Assembly: GCA_965242975.1 (NCBI GenBank)
Contig: CBDETS010000007.1
Span: 2,480,001 to 2,544,000 of the forward strand
DNA from: JAPPHA01 sp965242975
GTDB taxonomy: Bacteria; Pseudomonadota; Alphaproteobacteria; Rhodobacterales; Rhodobacteraceae
Direction: 5' to 3'
DNA length: 64,000 nt
Made by a program: the position numbers and the translations under genes. Within the stretch, counting starts at the first letter, position 1, and every line of letters begins with the position of its first letter. The notes beneath the pieces are model-generated. The model worked only from the letters and a program-made list of their open reading frames with translations. It was not told the origin of the DNA and ran no database searches. This document shows, one piece after another, positions 1 to 8,579 of the stretch.

Positions 1-1145
1 GCATCGCGAACGGTTCTCCGTACCCCGACCTCCACATCGAGCGGTGCCCCGCCGTTCGCCGAAATCTTGCCCCCGAATCGAAGCGTCAGTCGCGCTCCTT
101 CCCCGGCCGAAAAGCACGTACGTACGGCCACAGGGTCCCAGATGGTTGCGAGCGCCGCATTCGAAACACGCCGTTCAAGCATTTTGGAAAGAATGATGGT
201 GCTGTCACCTGGCACTCCGCCTCCCGGATTGTCCCAAACATCCGCAATCACGACCGTCCCGGCCGGCACGGCGGTCGCCAAATTCAACGCGCAGTCGGGC
301 GACAGGAATTCCGGGCGCGTTTTCCCGCGGAACGAAAAAAGCTCCTTGCCGAGCTCTTCGGCAACGGCGTCCCCAAGGGCCTTGTCGGCATTGGTGGTCA
401 CGAGGACCTTTGCGCCCAGGTCGGGTACGTCGCCTGCCATGAAGCCGTGAATCGCTGACACCGACAGGACCTCGCCGTTCTGTTCAAGGTGTTTCATTTT
501 ATCCACGAATCCGCGCATCGGTTCCCGGCTGGTCGGTAGTATCTCGATCATCCGGCAATCGAACACCGACATTTCCGGAGCAATTTGACCGGTAGACTTC
601 TTGTGCACAAGGTCGACCAGGTGCTCGGCAGTTTCGACAAAGTCGGTATGCGGGAATTCCTTGAAAGCCGCGATGAGATCGGCGTGACGAATGCGCCTCT
701 CGGAAAGGTGACTGTGGGGGTCGAATGTGACTCCGATCGTGGCGTCCGGGCCGATTTCGCCTCGAACCCGTTCCAGGAGATCACCCTCGCAGTCCAGGCA
801 ATCCCGAGCGACCATGGCACCATGCAGACCCAGGAGGACGATGTCGACCGGGGCGGAACGTTTCAGTTCCCCTAGCAACTGATCGCGAAGGAATTCCCAA
901 GCCTTCTGGTTGACGGTCCCGCCCGGTTCGGCCCAGGTGGCCGTCCCCTCGATGAGGTGCCAGCCGAGACTCTTGGCCCGACGTCGTGCCACCGGAAAGA
1001 TCGCACTGCACAACGTCGGCGTTTTCGGATGCTCGCCGGCAGGTGCGTAGAAACCGTCCTTGAAATCGTTCAGGTCCGTTCGGAGCGGAGAGAACGTATT
1101 CGTTTCTGTGGCCAACGACGCCAGGAAGACCCGCTTCTCCGCCAT
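1..1145 (-). CDS. M81 family metallopeptidase, MlrC-like (3' end outside window)
   Basis: The reading frame opens with ATG at 1145 and stays open to the window edge, so the C-terminus is missing. The N-terminus has the MlrC signature TETNTFSP at about residues 14-21. It is followed by LGLHGAMV and the metal-site region FDPHSHLSERR near residue 145, then ADVWDNPGGGVPGDS further on. The family is zinc-dependent and named after the microcystin-degrading MlrC; most members probably cleave small peptides or peptide-like amides. Its ATG overlaps the stop of the upstream ABC ATPase gene (TGATG), so it is the last visible gene of the peptide-transport operon. A role in hydrolysing the imported substrate is inferred from this context. 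The family call is firm; the substrate is unknown. Confidence 0.88.
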   Translation of the reverse strand, partial: MAEKRVFLASLATETNTFSPLRTDLNDFKDGFYAPAGEHPKTPTLCSAIFPVARRRAKSLGWHLIEGTATWAEPGGTVNQKAWEFLRDQLLGELKRSAPVDIVLLGLHGAMVARDCLDCEGDLLERVRGEIGPDATIGVTFDPHSHLSERRIRHADLIAAFKEFPHTDFVETAEHLVDLVHKKSTGQIAPEMSVFDCRMIEILPTSREPMRGFVDKMKHLEQNGEVLSVSAIHGFMAGDVPDLGAKVLVTTNADKALGDAVAEELGKELFSFRGKTRPEFLSPDCALNLATAVPAGTVVIADVWDNPGGGVPGDSTIILSKMLERRVSNAALATIWDPVAVRTCFSAGEGARLTLRFGGKISANGGAPLDVEVGVRRTVRD

Positions 1146-1951
1146 CACGCCACCTGTGCCGGGATTCGCGGAGTCGAGGAGAGGAGGCGCATGGTGTAAT
1201 CATGCTGCGGTGCATCGAAAATCCGGGTTTTCGGTCCGATCTCGACAATCCGACCGTCGAGCATGACCGCGACCCGGTCGCAGATATGGCGAACGACCCC
1301 CAGGTCGTGGCTGATGAACAGCATCGAAACCCCACTGTCCTGCTGCAGCTTTTTCAAGAGGTTGAGAACCTGCGCCTGAATGGAAACATCAAGTGCCGAG
1401 ACGGCTTCATCGGCAATGACCAGCTTCGGCTTGAGCATCATGGCGCGCGCAATTCCGATCCGTTGGCGCTGCCCACCTGAGAACTCATGCGGATATCGCT
1501 GCATGACTCCCGCGTCCATCCCGACACTTTCGAGGGTTTCGGCTATGAGCAGCCGCGCCTCGGAACGGTTTCTTGCGAGCCCATGAATGAAGAGTGGCTC
1601 CGCGAGGGTTCGTTCGATCTTCAGACGCGGATTAAGCGATGCGAACGGGTCCTGAAAGATCATCTGGATGTCGCGCCTGAGGGGGCGGAACTCGGACCTG
1701 GACATCCTTGTGATGTCGCAACCCTCGAACAGTGCCTGCCCGCCTGTTGCAACCTCCAGATGCGTCAGGGTTCGTCCAACCGTGGATTTACCGCAGCCAC
1801 TTTCACCGACCAGACCCAGCACCTCTCCCGCGTAAATGTCAAAGCTGACGTCGTCTACGGCCTTCAGTATCGAGCCGGGCCGAAAAAGTCCGCGCCTGCC
1901 CACCGTGAAATACGTCCTCAACCCTTTGAGCCTGAGCAACGGTTTCGTCAT
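1145..1951 (-). CDS. Peptide ABC transporter ATP-binding protein, OppF/DppF-like
   Basis: This is one of the two cytoplasmic ATPases of an oligopeptide/dipeptide importer. Walker A is GESGCGKST near residue 50, the ABC signature is SGGQRQRIGIARA, and Walker B is followed by DEAVSALD. I chose ATG 1951 because it overlaps the OppD stop as ATGA; an in-frame ATG at 1978 would only add nine residues inside OppD. Two oddities are visible. The usual DEPVSALD has Ala in place of Pro. The protein (268 aa) also stops soon after the ABC domain and lacks the C-terminal oligopeptide-transporter extension that OppF proteins usually carry. It sits between OppD and the MlrC-like peptidase and is probably co-transcribed with both. 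Confidence 0.9.
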   Translation of the reverse strand: MTKPLLRLKGLRTYFTVGRRGLFRPGSILKAVDDVSFDIYAGEVLGLVGESGCGKSTVGRTLTHLEVATGGQALFEGCDITRMSRSEFRPLRRDIQMIFQDPFASLNPRLKIERTLAEPLFIHGLARNRSEARLLIAETLESVGMDAGVMQRYPHEFSGGQRQRIGIARAMMLKPKLVIADEAVSALDVSIQAQVLNLLKKLQQDSGVSMLFISHDLGVVRHICDRVAVMLDGRIVEIGPKTRIFDAPQHDYTMRLLSSTPRIPAQVA

Positions 1952-2922
1952 CGTGCTGCTCCCTGCGGGAAATGACACCTGAAGCTGTGCCTGTTCCCAC
2001 GCCCTGTTTCTGCGGGGGAACTCGTTTGACAGATCTCACGAGCGAATCCGCAACGGGGATGGAACGCACATCCTGCAAGCGTCTCGTCGATTGTCGGAAC
2101 ACGTCCCGGAATGGCATTGAGCCATTCGACATCGCGGTCAACAACCGGGATGGAAGCAAGCAGACCCAGGGTGTAGGGATGGCTCATACCGGAGAACAGG
2201 TCGCGCGTTCGTGCACGCTCGACAATCGCCCCGCGATACATCACGGCAACCTGGTCGCAGGTCTCCGATATGACACCAAGATCGTGGGAAATTAGGACAA
2301 CCGCAGTTCCCGTACGGCGTTGCAGATCTTTCAAGAGTTGCAGAATGTCCTTTTGAACGGTGACATCCAGGGCGGTCGTCGGCTCGTCGGCAATCAGGAG
2401 CTTCGGGTCGCATGACAATGCCATTGCGATCATGACGCGCTGCCTTTGACCGCCGGACAATTGATGCGGAAAGCTGTCGATCCGGATCGCCGGCTCCGGA
2501 ATGCGAACGAGGTCAAGCAACTCCTCCACACGGTTCCGTGCCTCTCGCCTGCTCAGGTGCCTGTGTTGGAGCAGCATCTCCGCAATCTGGTCGCCGATGC
2601 GATAGACCGGGTTCAGTGACGTCATGGGCTCCTGGAAGATCATCGCCATTTGATTGCCCATGATCCTGCGACGTTCCAATGGTGACAGGCGCAGAACATC
2701 CCGTCCCTCAAAACTGATGCTTCCGCCCGTCACACGCACGGGCGTGCCTTCGAGAAGTCCCATGATCGCGAGCGCGGTCAGACTCTTTCCGCAGCCGCTT
2801 TCCCCCACGATGCCAAGTGTTTCCGCGTCGTCGACATCGAGGGAGACTCCGCGCACGACCGGCAGGGACACACCTCCCTGTGCAACACCGATCTCGAGAT
2901 CCCTGATCTCCAGGAGCGCCAC
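1948..2922 (-). CDS. Peptide ABC transporter ATP-binding protein, OppD/DppD-like
   Basis: Partner ATPase of the OppF-like protein. The 324-residue protein has Walker A GESGCGKSL near residue 40, signature LSGGQRQRVMIAMA, Walker B with DEPTTALD, and a switch His in ISHDLGV. The C-terminal oligopeptide-transporter domain has the family motif GCAFHPRC, and its cysteines match those that hold an iron-sulfur cluster in some DppD proteins. The gene starts three bases after the OppC stop and its stop overlaps the OppF-like start by four bases, which indicates a translationally coupled operon. Confidence 0.93.
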   Translation of the reverse strand: MALLEIRDLEIGVAQGGVSLPVVRGVSLDVDDAETLGIVGESGCGKSLTALAIMGLLEGTPVRVTGGSISFEGRDVLRLSPLERRRIMGNQMAMIFQEPMTSLNPVYRIGDQIAEMLLQHRHLSRREARNRVEELLDLVRIPEPAIRIDSFPHQLSGGQRQRVMIAMALSCDPKLLIADEPTTALDVTVQKDILQLLKDLQRRTGTAVVLISHDLGVISETCDQVAVMYRGAIVERARTRDLFSGMSHPYTLGLLASIPVVDRDVEWLNAIPGRVPTIDETLAGCAFHPRCGFAREICQTSSPAETGRGNRHSFRCHFPQGAAR

Positions 2923-2925
2923 GGA

Positions 2926-3777
2926 CTAGACCCCGGTTATGTCGTCTTTGAAGCGTGGATCGATGGTGTCGCGCATGGCGTCTCCAACGAGGTTCATCGA
3001 AAACACCGACAATATGATCAACGCACCGGGAAAGATGAGCAGCCACGGGGCCCTGGTGACGTAGATTCGCTCTTCGCTCAGCATGTTGCCCCAACTCGGT
3101 ATTTCCGGAGGAAGGCCGAGGCCGAGAAAGTCCAGCGCAGCGGCCTGGAGTTGTGCGAAGGCAAAGATGAAACTTGCCTGAACCAACAGTGGCGACACCA
3201 GATTCGGAAGAATGTGGCGAAAGAGAATCGAGGCATTCCCGACTCCCGAGCACACCGCGGCGTCCACGAAGACTTCACCCTTCAGCTTGTGCGTCATCCC
3301 GAAAAGGATACGGGCCGTGGTCGTGGCGTAGACAATCCCGATAACCAAGATGGTGTTGAACACGCTGCGCTCCAACAGCGTCATCAAGACAAGCGCCAAC
3401 AGCAAGGCCGGGAAGGCCATCAGAACATCGACAATGCGCATCAGGATGTGACCCGCCCGGGTAAAATAGGCGGAAATCATGCCGGTCAGTCCGCCGACGA
3501 TCAGGGCAACCACGACGCTGCCGAGGCCGATGAGTACGGCCATTCGGGCTCCGTACACGGCACGGGAAAAACTATCGCGGCCAAAGTGATCCGTGCCGAA
3601 GACATGAGGAAGGCCGGGCTCGGAGAGTCGCACGAGCGGGTCGAAATCCAATGGATCGAACGGTGCGATGAGGGGCGCGGCGATGGCCGCAAACGCAACC
3701 AACATGAGCCAAACGAACCCCAGACCGGCAAGATGGCGGCCTCGGAATGCAATGAGTATCGGCACCAGTCCACTCAC
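2926..3777 (-). CDS. Peptide ABC transporter permease, OppC/DppC-like
   Basis: Inner-membrane permease of the peptide importer. I place the start at GTG 3777, where GTGA overlaps the OppB stop. This gives 283 residues, normal for OppC; the open frame runs much further upstream but only as antisense of OppB. The N-terminal OppC segment (a membrane helix, then HVFGTDHFGRDSFSR, the family's FGTDxxGRD motif near residue 55) is followed by five hydrophobic helices. The EAA loop that contacts the ATPases is present (VCSGVGNASILFRHILPN). It pairs with OppB to form the channel. Confidence 0.92.
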   Translation of the reverse strand: MSGLVPILIAFRGRHLAGLGFVWLMLVAFAAIAAPLIAPFDPLDFDPLVRLSEPGLPHVFGTDHFGRDSFSRAVYGARMAVLIGLGSVVVALIVGGLTGMISAYFTRAGHILMRIVDVLMAFPALLLALVLMTLLERSVFNTILVIGIVYATTTARILFGMTHKLKGEVFVDAAVCSGVGNASILFRHILPNLVSPLLVQASFIFAFAQLQAAALDFLGLGLPPEIPSWGNMLSEERIYVTRAPWLLIFPGALIILSVFSMNLVGDAMRDTIDPRFKDDITGV

Positions 3778-4721
3778 TTGAGAGACACTCTCGGGTCGAG
3801 CCGCGCATACGCGAGGTCGACCAGCAAGTTGACGATCATGTAAAACACGACGATGACCAGAATGACCCCCTGGATGACGGGATAGTCCCGCCGCAGGATA
3901 GATTGCACGACCAGGCGCCCGATCCCAGGCAACGAGAAAACCGTTTCGGTCACGACCGCTTCGCTGACCAGCGCCGCAAAGGTAAACCCGAAGGCTGCGG
4001 CGACCGAAATCAGCGCGTTGCGAAAGATGTGCCTGATGGCAACGCGCGCTGGGTGAAGTCCCTTCGACCGCGCGGTCCGGACATGGTCCTCCCGTGCCAC
4101 ATCGAGCATCGACGCACGGACGAGACGAATGATCAGGGCCGCGTTTGGAGCCGCAAGGGTCAGGCTCGGAAGGACAAGGTACCTCAGGTTTGACCAGCCG
4201 CCGTCGTCGGAGACGGAGGGGAAGCCGGACGACGGAAACCACCCCAGGCCTACGGAAAAGATCAGAATGAAATAAAGGCCCAGCCAGAATGTCGGAACTG
4301 AGGCAAAGAACATCGCACCGCCCGACGTAACCTGATCCACCCAGGTTCCGTGCCGCACGGCGGACACGATTCCCGCGGGAACACCGAAGAGAATGATCCA
4401 GAACATCGTCATGATCGCCAGGAGAACCGAGGTTTCGGCGCCACTCGCGATCACGCCCAGGACGGGTTCCCGGAAGAAAACCGATGTGCCGAGATCGCCC
4501 TGCATGACGTTCCCGAGCCAAATCAGGTATTGGGTCGAGAGCGGCTTATCGAGGCCCAGTTCCCGGGTAAGGGCAGCAATTTCTTCGGGCGTTGCCGTAT
4601 CGCCCAAGAGAATCGCAGCCGGTTCGCCCGGAATGAGGTGGACAAAGAGAAAGACCAGGACCGAGGCTGCAAGCAGTGTGGGGATCAGGGTCAAGAGCCT
4701 GTTCAAGGTATAGACGAGCAT
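3774..4721 (-). CDS. Peptide ABC transporter permease, OppB/DppB-like
   Basis: First permease of the importer, about 315 residues. I prefer ATG 4721 (start MLVYTLNRLL) over an in-frame GTG at 4757, because OppB proteins begin directly with the first membrane helix and the extra residues are hydrophilic. Family features include VHLIPGEPAAILLG after helix 1, ELGLDKPL, the periplasmic GDLGTSVF motif, and the cytoplasmic EAA loop (RSKGLHPARVAIRHIFRN). The gene lies 65 bases downstream of the binding-protein stop. The gap contains GGGCCC on both sides of a GC-rich stretch that could form a stem-loop setting lower expression for the membrane genes. Confidence 0.92.
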   Translation of the reverse strand: MLVYTLNRLLTLIPTLLAASVLVFLFVHLIPGEPAAILLGDTATPEEIAALTRELGLDKPLSTQYLIWLGNVMQGDLGTSVFFREPVLGVIASGAETSVLLAIMTMFWIILFGVPAGIVSAVRHGTWVDQVTSGGAMFFASVPTFWLGLYFILIFSVGLGWFPSSGFPSVSDDGGWSNLRYLVLPSLTLAAPNAALIIRLVRASMLDVAREDHVRTARSKGLHPARVAIRHIFRNALISVAAAFGFTFAALVSEAVVTETVFSLPGIGRLVVQSILRRDYPVIQGVILVIVVFYMIVNLLVDLAYARLDPRVSLK

Positions 4722-4786
4722 GAATATTTCGCTGCTTTCTTGGGCCCCGCCCGCCACGGAGACGGACAGGGCCCGAAGAGAATACG

Positions 4787-6325
4787 TTATTTCGAGACGT
4801 TCCAGAAGTGCGGCCAGATGAGAGTGGCCTCTCCCAGGCCCGCAAGTTCAGGCGATGCGATATTGTAGGTGTATATGTCGCCCGTCTTCATCGTTGGCAC
4901 CTGTTCGTAGATCAGTGCCTGGATGTCTGACCAAATTCGCTGACGCTCCGCCGGATCCGAGCTTCCCGCGAAACTGGTGCGAAGTTCCTCGATCTCGGGG
5001 CTTGACCACCAGCCGGGATAGTTTTCGTTCATGACCGAGATCAGGATCGGATCGGGAACAAACCCGTGGTGGGTGAAGAACAGGTCCCACTGATCCGGTT
5101 GTGCCCGCTTTTCGATCAACGTCGCCCAGTCATACACCTGGAGGTCGATGTTGAAACCGGCCTGTGCAAGTTGCCTGGTGTAGATGATGGCCGTATCGTA
5201 GTGGAACGGATAGTTCGTCGAGACCATGAACTTGATGGGCTCGCCGGAATATCCTGCCGCTTCTGCCATCGAGCGGGCGCCGTCGGCATCGCCACGGCTG
5301 AAATTGTCCGTCCCCGCTGCCGTGTACCAGACGTTCCCCTCGGGGAGGAACGACCCATTTGCCCTCCACAGCCCCTCGGGCCCTATGGCAACCTGCAGGG
5401 CCGGGGTCTTGTTCAAGGCTGCCTGTATCGCACGTCGCAGGGCAAAGTTCTCCCGGAGCGGCCCGTCACTGGAGTTCATGAAGACGAGACCGAAAATAGG
5501 CCCGCCGTTCAGGATCGTGACCACGCCAGGATCGGCGTCGAGATCGGCATACAGGTCGCCGGGAATGACCTCCGCGTAGTCGTAGTCGCCCGCCTTCAGG
5601 CCCGACACTCGGGTTCCGACGTCCGGAACCGGAACAAAGCGCAGAGTATCCAACTCCGCGGCACGGGCTCCTGCGTATCCGTCTGCATCGCCAGACGGTG
5701 ACGCGTAATCGTCAAACCGGACCAATTCGACGTGGCGGTTTGCTTCCCACTCGCTGAACTTGTAAGGCCCGGTCCCGATGTAGTTTTCCGGCGCAATCGG
5801 TTCCTTGCCGACGCCTTCCACCACGGAGGCCGGATAGATCGCCGGGCCACCGTTGATGAATGCCATCAGGTTTTTCCACGGACCGAACGGCTGGCTGAGA
5901 ACAATGGTGACTTCGTAGTCACCCGTCGCCTCAACGACTTCGACATTACCGAACAGGAGTCCACCACGCGAACCGAACTCGCCCCAACGGACAAGCGACG
6001 CGACGACATCAGCGGATGTCATGTCCTGACCGTTGTGAAACTTCACGCCCTGACGCAGGGTGATCGTGATCACTTTTCCATCTTCGGACACCGTCTCTCC
6101 GGCGGCCAGGAGCGGAGCAGGAGAATTCGATGCGTCGAACGTGTAGAGCCCCTCGAACATGTGGTGTGCGATCGTCGTCGCCAGATCCGAGGTGATGACA
6201 TGTTGATCCAGGCTCGGCGGCTCTCCAACGGTTGCGTAGCGCAGTGTCCCCTCGGCCACGCCTGGCCCGGCGGCCAACAGAAATGCGCCCACGGCTGCTG
6301 ATTTCATCCAGATTCGAAGGTTCAT
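4787..6325 (-). CDS. Peptide ABC transporter periplasmic substrate-binding protein (SBP_bac_5)
   Basis: Solute receptor of the importer, 512 residues, with a clear Sec signal peptide (positive MNLRIWMK, hydrophobic core, cleavage near GVAEG at about residue 25). The mature protein starts with LRYATVGEPPSLDQH, typical of family-5 binding proteins. It contains ALRRAIQAALNKT, the conserved region where the second lobe begins. It is the first gene of the minus-strand operon and is transcribed from the divergent promoter shared with ridA. Two palindromes there (6363-6377 and 6436-6450) probably control it. Substrate class (peptide or peptide-like) follows from family and the linked peptidase; the exact ligand cannot be read from sequence. 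Confidence 0.93.
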   Translation of the reverse strand: MNLRIWMKSAAVGAFLLAAGPGVAEGTLRYATVGEPPSLDQHVITSDLATTIAHHMFEGLYTFDASNSPAPLLAAGETVSEDGKVITITLRQGVKFHNGQDMTSADVVASLVRWGEFGSRGGLLFGNVEVVEATGDYEVTIVLSQPFGPWKNLMAFINGGPAIYPASVVEGVGKEPIAPENYIGTGPYKFSEWEANRHVELVRFDDYASPSGDADGYAGARAAELDTLRFVPVPDVGTRVSGLKAGDYDYAEVIPGDLYADLDADPGVVTILNGGPIFGLVFMNSSDGPLRENFALRRAIQAALNKTPALQVAIGPEGLWRANGSFLPEGNVWYTAAGTDNFSRGDADGARSMAEAAGYSGEPIKFMVSTNYPFHYDTAIIYTRQLAQAGFNIDLQVYDWATLIEKRAQPDQWDLFFTHHGFVPDPILISVMNENYPGWWSSPEIEELRTSFAGSSDPAERQRIWSDIQALIYEQVPTMKTGDIYTYNIASPELAGLGEATLIWPHFWNVSK

Positions 6326-6362
6326 GTCTCTCTCCTCTCTTGGTTGCTTTCCAATCGCCTAA

Positions 6363-6377
6363 TGTAAGTTTTTTACA
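6363..6377. promoter_or_regulatory. Putative RpiR-family operator, site 1
   Basis: TGTAAGTTTTTTACA, with perfect 7-base arms AATGTAA/TTACATT when one flanking base is added on each side. The form TGTAA-N5-TTACA resembles the operator known for HexR, an RpiR-family regulator. It lies about 40 bases upstream of the binding-protein start, in the divergent promoter of an operon whose opposite arm encodes an RpiR protein. Confidence 0.6.
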
Positions 6378-6435
6378 TTTTGATTCGATTTCTGTCAATA
6401 AATTGTTGCAAATTGCTTTCTTTTGGCCGATTTAA

Positions 6436-6450
6436 CGTAATAAACTTACA
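6436..6450. promoter_or_regulatory. Putative RpiR-family operator, site 2
   Basis: CGTAATAAACTTACA on the plus strand. Its reverse complement, TGTAAGTTTATTACG, matches site 1 at 13 of 15 positions. It ends one base before the AGAGG ribosome-binding site of ridA, so binding here would block ridA-rpiR transcription. With site 1, 73 bases away (about seven helix turns), it would allow joint control of both arms. Confidence 0.55.
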
Positions 6451-6462
6451 AGAGGTCATGAA

Positions 6463-6852
6463 GTGCCAACGAAAATTGTACGATTTGACACGGCAGACGA
6501 TGCCGCGGGCGGCACCCGCAGGCCGTTCGCCAAAGCCGTTCGAGCCGGGGATTTCGTCTACGTCTCTGGTCAGGTTCCGACTGTTGACGGAGAGATAGTC
6601 TCGGGCGGGATCGTTGCCCAGACCGAGCAGGTCATTCAGAACATTAAAGATGTGCTTCGCTCAGCCGGATGCGGTATAGAACACGTGGTCAAGGTCAACT
6701 GCTGGCTCGATGATCCCCGCGATTTCACCAGCTTCAATTCGGTCTTCGAACGCCACTTTTCCAAGGCACCCCCAGCACGATCCACGGTCAGGTCTGAGCT
6801 GATGGTGGACGCCAAGGTGGAAATGGATGCAGTTGCCTACAAGCCCGAGTAA
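6463..6852 (+). CDS. RidA/YjgF/YER057c family protein
   Basis: Full-length (129 aa) RidA-superfamily protein. RidA enzymes hydrolyse reactive enamine/imine intermediates released by PLP-dependent amino-acid enzymes. Landmarks are FVYVSGQVP, the conserved TEQVIQNIKDVL helix, and PPARSTVRSEL, which holds the arginine equivalent to the catalytic Arg of RidA. The start is GTG 6463, with AGAGG at 6451-6455 correctly spaced; the nearby ATG at 6458 is in another frame. It is followed 15 bases later by the rpiR gene, so the two form an operon opposite the peptide importer. Clearing imines produced during breakdown of imported peptides or amino acids is a reasonable inference. Confidence 0.88.
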   Translation: MPTKIVRFDTADDAAGGTRRPFAKAVRAGDFVYVSGQVPTVDGEIVSGGIVAQTEQVIQNIKDVLRSAGCGIEHVVKVNCWLDDPRDFTSFNSVFERHFSKAPPARSTVRSELMVDAKVEMDAVAYKPE

Positions 6853-6867
6853 ACGTGGAAGTTACCC

Positions 6868-7746
6868 ATGCACAAGGTCATCGACATAATCTCGCACATG
6901 CGGTCCCTCGAAGGCAGTTTTCCGACCGGGGAGCAACGTGTCGCGGACTTCATTCTGTCGAACCTGGAACGGACTGCGCACCTGACCCAGAGCGACATCG
7001 CGGAGGCCTCCAACGTTTCGGTTGCCACCGTCAACAGGTTTTGCCAGTCCATGGGATGCGACGGCTTTCGCGACTTCAAGATCATACTTGCCCAAAGGGT
7101 CGCCGTCAGCCTGCAGTACTTGGGAGGACCCAGTGATCAGAATTCCGAAGTCGATCAACTTGTCACCCAGGTATTTGGGGCCCTCGTCGATACGCTGAAT
7201 ACAGCGCGGTCCCAGCTTGACGGAAACGCGATCACCGAAGCCACGGCGCTCTTGGCAAGTGCACGGAGGGTTTCCTTCATTGGTGTTGGTGGGGGTTCTG
7301 CCAACGTGGCGAAGGAGGGAGCAAACCGGTTCTTTCGCCTCGGGATCCCGGCAGAGGCGCACTCGGATGGCTACTTTCAGCGCATGTTGGCATCAACGCT
7401 CTCGGAGGGCGACATTGTTTTCGCCATTTCTGCCAGTGGCGAACCCGAAGAACTGCTCGACAGTGTCACGATCGCTCGACAGTACGGAGCTAAAGCAATT
7501 TGCCTCACCAAGCCGGACTCCTCTCTTGCCGATCTGGCCGATGTATCGATTGAAATCGATGTTCCCGAAGACCAGGACATCTACAAGCCCTCGGCGTCGC
7601 GGCTGGTGTTTATGGCCATCGTGGACGTCTTGGCGGCGGGCACGGCCCGCCGCCGTCCGGAACGGGCCAAGGAGTATCTCCGGCGGATCAGAACTTCACT
7701 CGTTCTCCTGTCTCGCGATACAGGACCGAAACCCATCGGAGACTGA
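6868..7746 (+). CDS. RpiR/MurR family transcriptional regulator (HTH plus SIS)
   Basis: 292 residues. An N-terminal RpiR helix-turn-helix covers about residues 1-75 (TQSDIAEASNVSVATVNRFC is the recognition region). A C-terminal SIS domain covers about residues 110-260, with FIGVGGGSANVAKEG and the phosphosugar-loop-like FAISASGEPEE. SIS domains usually bind phosphosugars; related regulators near peptide transporters may bind other small ligands. The start is ATG 6868 with GGAAG upstream. The protein most likely represses its own operon and the peptide importer through the two palindromes at 6363 and 6436. Family and architecture are certain; the effector is unknown. Confidence 0.92.
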   Translation: MHKVIDIISHMRSLEGSFPTGEQRVADFILSNLERTAHLTQSDIAEASNVSVATVNRFCQSMGCDGFRDFKIILAQRVAVSLQYLGGPSDQNSEVDQLVTQVFGALVDTLNTARSQLDGNAITEATALLASARRVSFIGVGGGSANVAKEGANRFFRLGIPAEAHSDGYFQRMLASTLSEGDIVFAISASGEPEELLDSVTIARQYGAKAICLTKPDSSLADLADVSIEIDVPEDQDIYKPSASRLVFMAIVDVLAAGTARRRPERAKEYLRRIRTSLVLLSRDTGPKPIGD

Positions 7747-8128
7747 CTCGATGTCGGGATCCGGGTGATGCGAACTCGGATCGGACTGGCGCAGCCGATG
7801 AACACGTTGCCCGCTCGCCACCAAGTTCGCGCCGTAACCGTGGCCAAGCCCGAACAGGGGCGCTCGGCCCCGCACCACGATCAAGCGAATCGAACCCGCC
7901 GGAAGACCGGCCTGACGACGGCACTCGGGCGTGCAGCCGGTTTCATGTCGTGAGACAGAAGCGTCCCCAGTTTCGACACGAACTCGTCACCGGCACGGCA
8001 GCGCCGGACCCGATTGCGGCGGGACGACGTTGCAACTGTCCCCACATCGATGTCGACAATTCACGCGCACGAGATCCCCGGTACGCCTTGAGTTTTTGCC
8101 CGGGTGAACCCTGGCCGGTCGCATGCCG
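7747..8128. other. Non-coding gap, nothing recognised
   Basis: Open frames here are short and show no family resemblance. No strong terminator or repeat is visible. It separates the rpiR operon from the mobile-element region. Confidence 0.5.
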
Positions 8129-8322
8129 TCAAGTCTTGTCGGGATGTCCGCCAAGGCAAATCTGTTCTCCAGGTTTTTCTCTTTTCCTGCATTGATTTGA
8201 CCATTGACGGTGAACTCTCCCGCTGCCCGGTCCCGGCTGGGGACGGCACGCCTTGATCCAGACCCAACGGAGTTCAGAAGATAACACGCACCGCCACGCA
8301 GATTCGCTCCCTGCCTCAACCG
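8129..8322 (+). mobile_element. Partial ISAs1-type copy lacking the DruA-coding segment
   Basis: Two blocks match the ISAs1-type element at 11490-13388. Bases 8129 to about 8222 resemble 11490-11595 (shared GCAAGGCAAATC, TTCTCTTTTCCTGCATTGA and CTCTCCCGC). Bases about 8232-8322 resemble 12197-12282, the start of the transposase proper (shared CCTTGATCC and CGCTCCCTGCCT). The roughly 600 bases between them in the longer element, which encode the DruA-like domain, are absent here. Similarity ends at about 8322, so the rest of the transposase is gone. The copy has drifted and codes for nothing. Confidence 0.65.
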
Positions 8323-8438
8323 TCAAACCTGCTGTCGGCGTGCCGAAATAGACAGGTCAGAATTGTCCTGATTGGACAACAAGGCAATTGCCTTGGGTAA
8401 ACGGGTCTGCTTGTTGACGAGGCGTCGCACACCCGAAT

Positions 8439-8579
8439 ATGAGTCTGACTGCGATTCCGATCGGTTTTCCGAGCAATGACCTTTTGGGTCGAATGTTGCA
8501 GTCCATTGACCCCAAAGACCGCAGCAGGGTTTCATTACCTTTGGACATCGTGTTCACATTGAGAAACGAACAGGTATGA
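8439..8579 (+). CDS. Small hypothetical ORF upstream of the IS110-disrupted gene
   Basis: A 46-residue open frame starting MSLTAIPIGFPSNDLLGRM. Its TGA overlaps the ATG of the following interrupted gene (ATGA at 8576-8579), an arrangement typical of translationally coupled genes. I see no good ribosome-binding site and recognise no family. The overlap with a larger frame that resumes beyond the IS is the only support. It could also be a remnant or chance frame. Confidence 0.3.
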   Translation: MSLTAIPIGFPSNDLLGRMLQSIDPKDRSRVSLPLDIVFTLRNEQV

